From Rhodoferax sp. (GTDB lineage: Bacteria; Pseudomonadota; Gammaproteobacteria; Burkholderiales; Burkholderiaceae_C): a DNA stretch of 64,000 bases. Position 1 is the first letter of the stretch. Every line of letters starts with the position of its first letter. The position numbers and the translations under genes are program-made. The DNA is taken from NCBI RefSeq assembly GCF_030653815.1, contig NZ_JAURYQ010000023.1, forward strand, positions 1 to 64,000. The letters run 5' to 3'. Below are positions 49,572 to 59,711 of the stretch, piece after piece. The notes under the pieces are model-generated. The model had not been told where the DNA came from. It worked only from the letters and a program-made list of their open reading frames with translations, and made no database searches.

Positions 49572-51791
49572 TTACCGGCGTCTGGCCGAGCGCACGCCGG
49601 GGAGTTCGGCGACCAGGCCCAGCACCTTGTGCAGGCGGCCGGAGTCGGTGACTTCGACGGTGAAGGTCATCCAGGCCGTGCCTTTGATGGACTGGGTCTG
49701 CACGCCGATGACGTTCATTTTTTCCTTGGTGAAGACCTCGGAGATGTCGCGCAGCAGGCCTTGCCGGTCTTGCGCCTGCACCGCCACATCGACCGGGAAC
49801 ACCGAGCCGCCGGCGGTCTGGTTCAAACCCCACTCCACATCGATCAGGCGTTCGCCGTTTTTGGCGACCATTTCCTTCAGGTTGGGGCAGTCGGTGCGGT
49901 GCACACTGACGCCCTTGCCCCGGGTGACGAAGCCGCAGATGGCGTCGGGCGGCGCCGGTTTGCAGCATTTGGCCATTTGGGTCATGAGCGAGTCCACCCC
50001 CACCACCAGCAAGCCGCCTTTGCTGGGGTTGCTGTCGCTGCGGGGCTTGCGGATGAGCGGTGCCTCCAGGTCATGCTGGGGCGGTTCGTCGGGGCGCAGC
50101 AGTTGCTCGATGGTGCGCAGCGAAAATTCTTCCTTGCCCACCACTTCAAACAGCGCGTCGGCCGAGGTGAAGCCAAGCTGGGAGGCCAGGTCGTCGAGCT
50201 TGAGGGCGGTTTTGCCTTCGCGTTGCAGCAGTTTTTCAACCAACTCACGGCCTTTGGCGGTGGTCTCGGCCAGGGCCAGGGCGTTGAACCAGGCCCGCAC
50301 CTTGGTGCGCGCACGGTGGCTGACCAGGTAGCCCTGCTCGGGGTTGAGCCAGTCGCGCGAGGGGCCGCCCTCTTTCACCGTGATGACTTCCACGGTTTGG
50401 CCGTTTTTGAGCGGCGTGTTGAGCGGCACCATGACGCCGTCGACGCGCGCGCCGCGGCAGCGGTGGCCCAGGCTGGTGTGCACGCTGTAGGCGAAGTCGA
50501 CCGCGGTGGCGCCCTGCGGCAGTTCGACAATGGCGGCCTCGGGGGTGAGCACGTAGATGAGGTCGTCAAACACGCCCTGGGTCTGGGTGCCGGAGAGGTC
50601 GCGCTCCCATTCGAGCAGTTGGCGCAGCACGGCAATTTTGGCGTCATAGGCGCCGCTGGCCGAGACCCCGGCGTAGCCCTTGGCGCCGGCCTCCTTGTAG
50701 GCCCAGTGCGCGGCGACACCGTTTTCGGCGTGGTCGTGCATGGCCTGGGTGCGGATCTGGATTTCGCAGACCTGACCTTCGCTGTCGCGCACCACGGTGT
50801 GCAGCGACTGGTAGCCGTTGACCTTGGGTTTGGCGATGTAGTCGTCGAATTCTTCGGCGATGGGCGTGAAATGGCTGTGCACCCAGCTCAGGGCGGCGTA
50901 GCACTCGGGCACGCTGGCCACAATGACGCGCAGCGCGCGCACGTCGTAGATGTGCGCAAAGTCGAGGCCCTTGCCGCGCATTTTCTTGACAATGCTGTAA
51001 ATGTGCTTGGGCCGGCCCGAAACCGTGGCGCTGAGGCCGTTGGCGACCAGGTCGGATTGCAGCCGGGCGCGCAGGCGCTCGATATTGGCCTCGCGCTCGG
51101 CGCGTTTTTCGTCGAGCCAGCTGGCCACCTGGCGGTAGGTGTCGGGCTCCTGGAAACGAAACGCCAGGTCTTCCATTTCCCACTTGATTTCCCAAATGCC
51201 CAGGCGGTTGGCCAGCGGCGCAAACACCTGCAGCGCCTCGGCGGCAATGCCTTCGGGCACCGGCAGTTTGGTGGCGGCAAAAAAGCGCAGGGTTTGCAGG
51301 CGCGAGGCCAGGCGCAGCATGACCACGCGCAGGTCGCGCGAAAACGCCAGCAGCATCTTGCGCACGTTTTCGGTCTGCATGACGGCGGGTTGCAGACCGG
51401 TGGCATGGCCGCGTGCGCGCACCAGCCGGGCCTGGCGCTGCACCCGCACCAGCTTGGTGGTTTCCATGGCGAGCGCGGCAAAGTTGTCGCCAAAGGCCTT
51501 GGCGATCACCTCTTGCGGCCGGTTCAGGTGGTCGCAGGCGTAGACCAGGTAGCTGGCGGCCTGCATCGCCTCTGAGCCGCCAATGCTGCGCAAAATGGCG
51601 GCCACGGCGTCGGCGTGGGCCAGGATGTTTTCACTGGTGTCGAGCTGTTCGGTGGCCAGCAGCGGTTCGGCAAAGGCGCGCGCGCGCACCAGCGCGTGGG
51701 CCTGCTCCGGCAGGCTGTCGGCGGTGGCGGCGACCACCGGCAAGACCGGTTTTCCGGTGGGATCAGGGTGAGCTGTGGCTTGGCTTTTCAT
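49572..51791 (-). CDS. relA: RelA-type (p)ppGpp synthetase
   Basis: 739 residues. The N-terminal HD-like domain lacks the HDxxED metal motif (ACDHLNRPQ at that place), so hydrolase activity is unlikely. The synthetase domain is intact (YDVRALRVIVASVPECYAAL...EEFDDYIAKPKVNGYQSLHT) and carries the acidic EFDD (ExDD) signature typical of monofunctional RelA rather than the RxKD of bifunctional enzymes. TGS (VYVLTPEAAIVELPQGATAVDFAYSVHT), helical/zinc-finger-like and C-terminal ACT domains follow. Ribosome-associated stringent response. The start is the ATG at 51791. Confidence 0.94.
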   Translation of the reverse strand: MKSQATAHPDPTGKPVLPVVAATADSLPEQAHALVRARAFAEPLLATEQLDTSENILAHADAVAAILRSIGGSEAMQAASYLVYACDHLNRPQEVIAKAFGDNFAALAMETTKLVRVQRQARLVRARGHATGLQPAVMQTENVRKMLLAFSRDLRVVMLRLASRLQTLRFFAATKLPVPEGIAAEALQVFAPLANRLGIWEIKWEMEDLAFRFQEPDTYRQVASWLDEKRAEREANIERLRARLQSDLVANGLSATVSGRPKHIYSIVKKMRGKGLDFAHIYDVRALRVIVASVPECYAALSWVHSHFTPIAEEFDDYIAKPKVNGYQSLHTVVRDSEGQVCEIQIRTQAMHDHAENGVAAHWAYKEAGAKGYAGVSASGAYDAKIAVLRQLLEWERDLSGTQTQGVFDDLIYVLTPEAAIVELPQGATAVDFAYSVHTSLGHRCRGARVDGVMVPLNTPLKNGQTVEVITVKEGGPSRDWLNPEQGYLVSHRARTKVRAWFNALALAETTAKGRELVEKLLQREGKTALKLDDLASQLGFTSADALFEVVGKEEFSLRTIEQLLRPDEPPQHDLEAPLIRKPRSDSNPSKGGLLVVGVDSLMTQMAKCCKPAPPDAICGFVTRGKGVSVHRTDCPNLKEMVAKNGERLIDVEWGLNQTAGGSVFPVDVAVQAQDRQGLLRDISEVFTKEKMNVIGVQTQSIKGTAWMTFTVEVTDSGRLHKVLGLVAELPGVRSARRR

Positions 51792-51805
51792 CGAAATATT
51801 TAGCT

Positions 51806-52711
51806 TCAGTCCAGCAAAAACTCGACCACGGCTTGCACCTGGTCGTTGGCAACAAAGGTGGGCGCATGGCCGACACCGGCAAATTCAATCAGCCTGGCCT
51901 TGGGGCCACGCTGGGTCATGGCTTGGGCGGTCTGCGGCGACAACAAGTCGGAGTCGGCGCCGCGTATCAGCAGGGTCTGCGCGCTGATGTGGTCGTAGGC
52001 CTGCCACAACAGGGCCTCGCCCTGGGCGGTGGATTCGGGGGTGGCGGCGGCAAACGGCCTGGCCAACGCGGGGTCATAGTGCAGCGTGAGGCGGCCACTG
52101 CCGTCGGGCAGGGGTTTCAGCATGGGGCGGCACAGCGCCAGCCACTGTGCCGGGGTGTGCGGGCCGAAGGTACTGGAAGTCACCCACATCGCATCGGCGG
52201 CCTGCTGCTCGGTGGCAAAGGCGCCGGTTTTACCGAGGTACTGGCCGATGCGCTGCAGCGCCTGCCACTCCAGCGCAGGGCCGACGTCGTTGAGCACCAG
52301 ACGGCGCACTTTGGCAAAGGCCGGGGCTTCGGGCAGGCCCGCCACCACCATGCCGATGAGGCCGCCCATGCTGGTGCCGACCCAGTCGAGCGTGCTGGCT
52401 TGCAGCTGTTGCAGCAGGGCCAGCATGTCAGCCGCGTAAAAAGGAATCTGGTAGCCCTGGGGGTCCTTGAGCCAGTCGCTCTGGCCGCGTCCGACCACGT
52501 CAGGGCAGACCACGCGCAGGCTGTGGCCGGCGCTGGCGGCGTGGGCGCACAGGGCTCGGGCGAGCACGTCGAAGTCGCGGCCCTGGCGGGTCAGGCCATG
52601 CACGCACAGCACCACGTGGCCGCTGTCGGGCTGGCCCCATTGCCAGTAGGCCATGCGGTGGCCGCCCTGGGCGTCGGGACAGGTGACAAATTCGAGGGAG
52701 GGTTGCGACAT
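51806..52711 (-). CDS. Alpha/beta hydrolase
   Basis: About 301 residues. Alpha/beta hydrolase fold with the oxyanion HGLTRQGRDFD, the nucleophile Ser in WVGTSMGGLIGM, the acid in LLIRGADSDLL and the catalytic His in GVGHAPTF. The sequence around CPDVVGRGQSDWL matches esterase/lactonase-like relatives, but the substrate is unknown. I chose the ATG at 52711 (MSQPSLEFV). It ends 14 bp before the relA start on the same strand order, so it lies upstream of relA in a probable two-gene unit. Confidence 0.88.
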   Translation of the reverse strand: MSQPSLEFVTCPDAQGGHRMAYWQWGQPDSGHVVLCVHGLTRQGRDFDVLARALCAHAASAGHSLRVVCPDVVGRGQSDWLKDPQGYQIPFYAADMLALLQQLQASTLDWVGTSMGGLIGMVVAGLPEAPAFAKVRRLVLNDVGPALEWQALQRIGQYLGKTGAFATEQQAADAMWVTSSTFGPHTPAQWLALCRPMLKPLPDGSGRLTLHYDPALARPFAAATPESTAQGEALLWQAYDHISAQTLLIRGADSDLLSPQTAQAMTQRGPKARLIEFAGVGHAPTFVANDQVQAVVEFLLD

Positions 52712-52863
52712 GGCGAAATGGGCGATCAAAAGGGAGGCGGGATAATGAGCGGGAGGCATGTGCCCATGGCGTCTGGCAGGCACATGGCGACATCCTAATT
52801 CAAACTGGGACCCATCTGGTTCGGACTTGGCTTAATCAATTATTTTTTTCGGAGAATTACCCC

Positions 52864-53634
52864 ATGCTTAAAGGTAAAACAGCGCTTGTGACCGGTTCCA
52901 CCAGCGGCATTGGACTGGGCATTGCCAAGGCCCTGGCGGCCCAGGGTGCCAACATTGTCATGAACGGCTTTGGCGACGTGTCGGGTGCCCAGGCCGAAGC
53001 GGCCGCCCTGGGCGTGGCGGTGGCTTACCACGGTGCCGACATGAGCCGACCTGAGGAGATTGCCGCCATGATGGCTTATGCGGTCGAGCAATTTGGCCAG
53101 GTCGACATTCTGGTGAATAACGCTGGCATTCAGCATGTGGCGCGCATCGAGAACTTCCCCGCAGAGCGCTGGGACGCCATCATTGCCATCAACATGAGCA
53201 GCGCCTTCCACGCCACGCGGCTGGCGCTGCCGGCCATGCAGGCAGCAGGCTGGGGCCGCATCATCAATGTGGCGTCAGTGCACGGGCTGGTGGCCTCGGC
53301 AGAAAAATCGGCTTATGTGGCGGCCAAGCACGGCGTGGTGGGGCTGACCAAGGTGACCGCACTGGAAAACGCCACGACCGGCGTCACCTGCAACGCCATT
53401 TGCCCGGGCTGGGTGTTGACGCCCCTGGTGCAAAAGCAGGTGGACGCCAAAGCCGCCGTGTTGGGTGTGTCCAATGACGAAGCCAGGAATTTGCTGCTGG
53501 GTGAAAAAGAGCCGTCAATGCAGTTCACCACCCCCGAAGAGCTGGGCGCGCTGGCGGTGTTTTTCTGCTCGCCCGCCGGCAACAATGTGCGCGGCGTGGC
53601 CTGGAACATGGACGGCGGCTGGGCCGCGCAGTAA
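52864..53634 (+). CDS. 3-hydroxybutyrate dehydrogenase (SDR family)
   Basis: 256 residues. NAD-binding TGSTSGIGLGIA (10-21), NNAGIQHVARIENFP and the catalytic Ser...Tyr-x3-Lys (NVASVHG, YVAAKHGVVGLTK). The substrate-site pattern (HVARIENFPAERW, TPLVQKQVD, LLLGEKEPSMQF) and the C-terminal WNMDGGWAAQ are those of D-3-hydroxybutyrate dehydrogenases, which feed polyhydroxybutyrate breakdown products to acetoacetate. CGGAGA precedes the ATG. Convergent with the DsrE-like gene, 1 bp between stops. Confidence 0.93.
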   Translation: MLKGKTALVTGSTSGIGLGIAKALAAQGANIVMNGFGDVSGAQAEAAALGVAVAYHGADMSRPEEIAAMMAYAVEQFGQVDILVNNAGIQHVARIENFPAERWDAIIAINMSSAFHATRLALPAMQAAGWGRIINVASVHGLVASAEKSAYVAAKHGVVGLTKVTALENATTGVTCNAICPGWVLTPLVQKQVDAKAAVLGVSNDEARNLLLGEKEPSMQFTTPEELGALAVFFCSPAGNNVRGVAWNMDGGWAAQ

Positions 53635-53635
53635 A

Positions 53636-54064
53636 TCAGGGCCTGACGTAAGCCCAGCCCTCGTTCTGTCGGTTCATGATCTGAATGACACCGGCGGGCA
53701 CGTAGCTGATGGACTGGTTCATGTCGGCCTTGACGAGTTTTTGGGCAGTCATGGTGTTTTCGCAAGCCACCACCTTGACGCCTGATTTGATCGCGTCATT
53801 GACCCGATTGGCTGTGACCGCGTCAAACTTGAGCATGCCGATGCCCGGGCCAAAGGCCACAATTTCTACCTGAACCTTGTCGGCGCCCAGCTCTTTTTGG
53901 GCGTTGCCGGCCACGTTCAGTGCGAGGTTCCACTTGGCGGCGTCGCCGTCACTGACCTGCATCACGATACGCGGTGCGGGCGCGGGCGGTGTGCTGGCGC
54001 AGCCAGTGGCCAACAAGGACGCGCCAGTGATGGCGAGGGCGATAAACAGGGTTCTGCGGTTCAT
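53636..54064 (-). CDS. DsrE-like predicted lipoprotein
   Basis: About 142 residues. A signal sequence ends in LLATGC (Cys22), a plausible lipobox. The mature part resembles the DsrE/DsrF fold: RIVMQVSDGDAAKWNLALNVAGNAQKELGADKVQVEIVAFGPGIGML, then GVKVVACENTMTAQKL with one conserved Cys and SYVPAGVIQIMNRQNEGWAYVRP. Periplasmic or membrane-anchored DsrE relatives are of unknown function. I prefer the ATG at 54064 (GGAGG 8 bp upstream) over a TTG two codons earlier. It probably follows the SIMPL gene in one transcript. Confidence 0.82.
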   Translation of the reverse strand: MNRRTLFIALAITGASLLATGCASTPPAPAPRIVMQVSDGDAAKWNLALNVAGNAQKELGADKVQVEIVAFGPGIGMLKFDAVTANRVNDAIKSGVKVVACENTMTAQKLVKADMNQSISYVPAGVIQIMNRQNEGWAYVRP

Positions 54065-54149
54065 GGGCAAGGCCTCCAGGCAATTGAGTTGGACCCGGCA
54101 TGTTAGGCAAGCCTTATGGCGCTGGCTACGCGTGTAAACCCGAACACCG

Positions 54150-54860
54150 CTATTTCAACTGCACCGACCCCGACACGTTGACGCTGACCTGGCTCAGCCC
54201 CGCTTCCAGGGGGACGGGGGACGACTCGTCGGCCGCCGAGCGGACGTTGGCGGCCATCATGTAAGGGCGCACCGGGCCGGGTTGGTTGGCGTTGATGTGG
54301 ATTTCGCCCAGGGTGTAGCCGGTAAAGCCGAAGCCTTTGGCAATCTCGGTGGCGTTTTTCTGAAACTCCGCAATGGCCTGGTTTTGGGCTTGCGCCTGCG
54401 CCTCCTGGCGCTGCTGAACGCTCATGCCGAAGACCACGCTGGCAACGCTGAGGGTTTGCAACTGCGCCGCGGTCTGGCTGATGCGCACGAAGTCACGGCC
54501 CTGCAAAATGAGCTCGGCCGTGCCCTGCCAGCCCACCAGTTTGCCGTTGCGGTCGTGCCGCGGCGACAAGCCAAAGCGCCCGGTGCTGACCGTCATTTGG
54601 GGACTTTGCGCCTGGCGCCGGGCCAGGGTCAACGCAGTATCAAGCGCGGTCTTGAGCTGGTTTTGCACCTCTGGCGCACTGCTGCCCTCGCGCTGGGTGC
54701 TGAGCGTCAGCGTGAGTTCGTCCTGCGGCACCTGGACCGTGGCGCTGGCCGACAAGTTGACGCGTTGCGTTGGCAGGGCTTGCGCCTGGTTTTGAGAAAA
54801 AGCGGATTGCGTCGCCACCAGCACAAGGCCGGCGGCTAGCCATTGGGTAAAGTTTTTCAT
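54150..54860 (-). CDS. SIMPL domain-containing periplasmic protein
   Basis: About 236 residues. A signal peptide (MKNFTQWLAAGLVLVATQSAFS) is followed by a SIMPL (DUF541) domain: VNLSASATVQVPQDELTLTLSTQREGS at the start and VSVNVSGSVQLK at the end. E. coli YggE is a relative, linked to oxidative stress. The start ATG at 54860 begins the signal peptide. Divergent from ompR, with an 11-bp inverted repeat in the shared upstream region. Confidence 0.9.
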   Translation of the reverse strand: MKNFTQWLAAGLVLVATQSAFSQNQAQALPTQRVNLSASATVQVPQDELTLTLSTQREGSSAPEVQNQLKTALDTALTLARRQAQSPQMTVSTGRFGLSPRHDRNGKLVGWQGTAELILQGRDFVRISQTAAQLQTLSVASVVFGMSVQQRQEAQAQAQNQAIAEFQKNATEIAKGFGFTGYTLGEIHINANQPGPVRPYMMAANVRSAADESSPVPLEAGLSQVSVNVSGSVQLK

Positions 54861-54900
54861 GTTTTTGATCCTAGTGGATGGATGTCGGTGGTCGTCACGA

Positions 54901-54981
54901 AATTTGTAACAGCATGTCAACGTGCTTAAAAAAATTAAAAAACTTGCCGTCAAACACGCAAAATCGCGCTTGTTACAAATT
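54901..54981. promoter_or_regulatory. Paired 11-bp inverted repeat in the SIMPL-ompR divergent region
   Basis: AATTTGTAACA (54901-54911) and TGTTACAAATT (54971-54981) are exact reverse complements 59 bp apart, upstream of both genes. TGTTACA-type sequence resembles OmpR half sites, so autoregulation by the adjacent OmpR-like protein is plausible. Confidence 0.6.
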
Positions 54982-54996
54982 GCTCCGGGGGAAAGT

Positions 54997-55725
54997 ATGT
55001 CTGGAAATTCTGATCATGTTGACAAAATTTTGGTGGTGGACGACGACGCCCGCATTCGCGACCTGCTGCGCCGCTACCTGACCCAGGAGGGTTTTGAGGT
55101 ATTGCAAGCCGAAGACGGCAAGGCGCTCACCCGGGTGCTGTTGCGCGAACCGGTCGACCTGATTGTGCTCGACCTGATGATGCCGGGCGAGGATGGCTTG
55201 TCAATTTGCCGGCGCCTGCGCGGCGGCAATGACCGCACGCCGATCATCATGCTGACCGCCAAGGGTGAGGACATTGACCGCATCGTGGGTCTGGAGCTGG
55301 GCGCCGACGATTATCTGGGCAAGCCCTTCAACCCGCGCGAGCTGCTGGCCCGCATCCACGCCGTGCTGCGCCGCCGACCGCCAGTGGAGGCGCCGGGGTC
55401 GCCCTCGGCCGACAACGAGACCATCTGTTTTGGCCCCTTCAGCTTTGACCTGGGTGCGCGCATCTTGCGCAAGGACCAGGAAGAAATTCCCCTGACCACG
55501 GGTGAATTCGCCATGCTCAAGGCGCTGGTGCGGCACCCACGGCAACCGCTGTCGCGTGAAAAGCTGGCGCAGCTGGCCCGGGGCCGTGACTTTGAGCCGT
55601 TTGACCGCAGCCTGGATGTGCAGGTGTCGCGACTGCGCAAGCTCATCGAGCTCGACGCCACGGTGCCGCGCTACATCCAGACGGTGTGGGGTGTCGGCTA
55701 CGTGTTTGTCCCCGATGGCAACTAA
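54997..55725 (+). CDS. ompR: OmpR-type response regulator
   Basis: 242 residues. Receiver domain with acidic pair VVDDDA (14-17), phosphoacceptor Asp59 (LIVLDLMMPGEDG), Thr in MLTAKG and Lys in YLGKPFNP. The C-terminal winged helix is of the OmpR/PhoB type (LTTGEFAMLKALVRHPRQPLSREKLAQLARGRDFEPFDRSLDVQVSRLRK), with the GRDFEPFDRSID-like signature of OmpR itself. The ATG at 54997 has a GGGGGAAA ribosome binding site; an upstream start at 54922 is less likely. Overlaps envZ by 11 bp. Confidence 0.93.
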   Translation: MSGNSDHVDKILVVDDDARIRDLLRRYLTQEGFEVLQAEDGKALTRVLLREPVDLIVLDLMMPGEDGLSICRRLRGGNDRTPIIMLTAKGEDIDRIVGLELGADDYLGKPFNPRELLARIHAVLRRRPPVEAPGSPSADNETICFGPFSFDLGARILRKDQEEIPLTTGEFAMLKALVRHPRQPLSREKLAQLARGRDFEPFDRSLDVQVSRLRKLIELDATVPRYIQTVWGVGYVFVPDGN

Positions 55726-57049
55726 ATCGGGCTTGAGCCTGTTTTGGCGCACCTTTGTGCTGCTGGCGCTGCTGCTGCTGGGCAGTGTGCTGGCCTGGAC
55801 GCAAACGCTGAACGAGCTCGAATCGGAACCACGGGCGATCCAGACGGCGCGGCAAATTGCCTCGCTGGTCAACATGAGCCGGGTGGCGGTGATGCACTCG
55901 GATGGCATTGCCCAGGTCTCGCTGTTCAAGTCCATGAAGGACCAGGAGGCGGTGGTGATCAAGCTGCGCGAACCCAATGACATGGTGCAAGCCCTGAGGC
56001 AGGACGAGCACAACCGTGTCATCGAAGCCGAACTCAAAGAACGGCTCGGTCCGAACACACCGGTGGCCGGGCAAGTCAACGGTGAAGCCGGCCTGTGGAT
56101 TGGCTTTGACATCAACAAGGACCATTTCTGGCTGCAAACCGATCTGTCGCGCTTTGACCGGCCCAAGGCCAAGACCTGGCTGGTCTGGCTGAGCACCGCG
56201 ACCGTGCTGTCGCTGCTGGGGGCGGCGTGGATTGCGGGCTTGATCAACCGGCCGCTGAAAGACCTGTCGTTTGCCGCCCGGCGGGTGCGTGAAGGCGACT
56301 TTGAGGCCAGCCAGCTGGATGAGTCGGTGGTGACCAGCGAGATTCGGGCGGTCAACATCGGCTTTAACCGCATGACCCAAAAACTGGCCAAGATTGAGGA
56401 GGAGCGCGCCGTGATGCTGGCCGGCATTTCACACGACCTGCGCACCCCGCTGGCACGGCTGCGGCTGGAGACCGAGCTCAGCGTGAACGACCCCGCTGCC
56501 CGCGAGCACATGGCCAACGACATTGCGCAACTGGACGCCATCATCAACAAGTTCCTGGATTACGCGCGACCTGACTACGTCAAGTTCAGTCCGGTGGCAC
56601 TTGACCCGCTGCTGGAGCAGTGCCTGGGCACCCTGCGCAAGCGCCCTGAGCTTGAGCTGAAACTTGCCTTGGAGCAAGGACTGGTGGTGCAGGCAGACGC
56701 AGTGGAACTGCAACGCGTGATCACCAACCTGATCGAGAACGCGGCGCGTTACGGCAAGTCAGCCGACACCGGCGTGGCGCTGGTGGAGCTGTCGGCGCGC
56801 CGAATGGACAGCACCGTGTTGCTGCGCGTGCGCGACCATGGCCTGGGCGTGCCCAATGACCAGCTCAAGCAGCTCACCACACCCTTTTTTCGCGGTGAAG
56901 CAGCCCGTACCGCCGCCAACGGCACCGGGTTGGGGCTGGCGATCGTGCAAAAAATTGTCTCGCGCATGGGCGGCACGCTGGAGCTCAGCAATGCCAGCGA
57001 TGGCGGTCTGTGCGTCAACATCCGGCTGCAGTTGGCCGAGGCGAGTTGA
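55715..57049 (+). CDS. envZ: EnvZ-type sensor histidine kinase
   Basis: 444 residues. Two membrane helices (about 8-28 and 155-175) enclose a periplasmic sensor of about 125 residues. HAMP (INRPLKDLSFAARRVREGDFE), H-box with His240 (GISHDLRTPLARLRLETELS) as in EnvZ, then N box (NLIENAARYG), G1/G2 boxes (DHGLGVP; GTGLGLAIVQKI). Partner of the OmpR-type regulator upstream, likely coupled translation. The signal is unknown; in Burkholderiales such pairs (RisAS-like) respond to envelope or osmotic conditions. Confidence 0.93.
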   Translation: MATKSGLSLFWRTFVLLALLLLGSVLAWTQTLNELESEPRAIQTARQIASLVNMSRVAVMHSDGIAQVSLFKSMKDQEAVVIKLREPNDMVQALRQDEHNRVIEAELKERLGPNTPVAGQVNGEAGLWIGFDINKDHFWLQTDLSRFDRPKAKTWLVWLSTATVLSLLGAAWIAGLINRPLKDLSFAARRVREGDFEASQLDESVVTSEIRAVNIGFNRMTQKLAKIEEERAVMLAGISHDLRTPLARLRLETELSVNDPAAREHMANDIAQLDAIINKFLDYARPDYVKFSPVALDPLLEQCLGTLRKRPELELKLALEQGLVVQADAVELQRVITNLIENAARYGKSADTGVALVELSARRMDSTVLLRVRDHGLGVPNDQLKQLTTPFFRGEAARTAANGTGLGLAIVQKIVSRMGGTLELSNASDGGLCVNIRLQLAEAS

Positions 57050-57063
57050 CAGCCATCGGCCCG
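57049..57063. repeat. 15-bp repeat shared with 48221-48235
   Basis: ACAGCCATCGGCCCG starts on the last base of the envZ stop. It is followed by GAGACGGGCC and CTGCC-ACAAA-GGCAG, giving small hairpins, between envZ and the convergent ygiQ-like gene; it may serve as terminator without a strong U-tract. Confidence 0.55.
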
Positions 57064-57104
57064 AGACGGGCCTGCCACAAAGGCAGGGCTGCCACAAAAA
57101 TAGT

Positions 57105-59405
<2,301 letters not shown>

Positions 59406-59498
59406 TCAGGGTCGGGGGACAGGGGGCGAGTGTAAGGTTTTGGGGTATCGAGCGTTATCAGCATGGTCATTGCCGACCCGGTCTGCGGCAAAAGCAGC

Positions 59499-59506
59499 TA
59501 TAGAAT
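59499..59506 (+). promoter_or_regulatory. Possible -10 box of the thiamine operon
   Basis: TATAGAAT lies about 25 bp upstream of the first riboswitch helix, where a promoter for the leader RNA is expected. The nearest -35-like TTGCCG (59470-59475) is too far for a standard spacing, so the -35 is unresolved. Confidence 0.4.
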
Positions 59507-59526
59507 CCTCACCGCGCCGCAAGGCG

Positions 59527-59662
59527 CATTCGCTAGGGGTGTTGTGCTGCCGGATTTGCCGGCAGGACGACTGAGAAAGTCCCTTTGAACCTGATTGAGG
59601 TAATCCTCGCGCAGGGAAGCAGGTTAAAAACCGGTGCTCGCCGCCTTCTCTGGCGAGGTTTT
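59527..59662 (+). promoter_or_regulatory. TPP riboswitch with terminator expression platform
   Basis: The aptamer (about 59527-59624) shows the THI-box landmarks in order: CTAGGGGTGTTG, CTGAGAAAGTCCC, TTTGAACCTGATTGAGGTAA, TCCTCGCGCAGGGAAGCAG. It is followed by CTCGCC/GGCGAG (59637-59642 with 59652-59657) and GTTTT, a terminator that can form when TPP is bound. It controls cytX-thiO-thiS-thiG-thiE, with about 50 bp from terminator to the cytX start. Confidence 0.95.
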
Positions 59663-59711
59663 CCACCCCTTTCGACCGCCGACCTGCCAACTTTTTGCAT
59701 GGAGCAAACAG

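Noticed and set aside
49629..51575. 648-codon plus-strand frame opposite relA
   Set aside because: Antisense shadow; relA has all its domains intact on the other strand.
59634..59711. Earlier start for the cytX gene
   Set aside because: It would place coding sequence inside the riboswitch terminator; the ATG at 59712 has a good ribosome binding site and begins the family-like protein.
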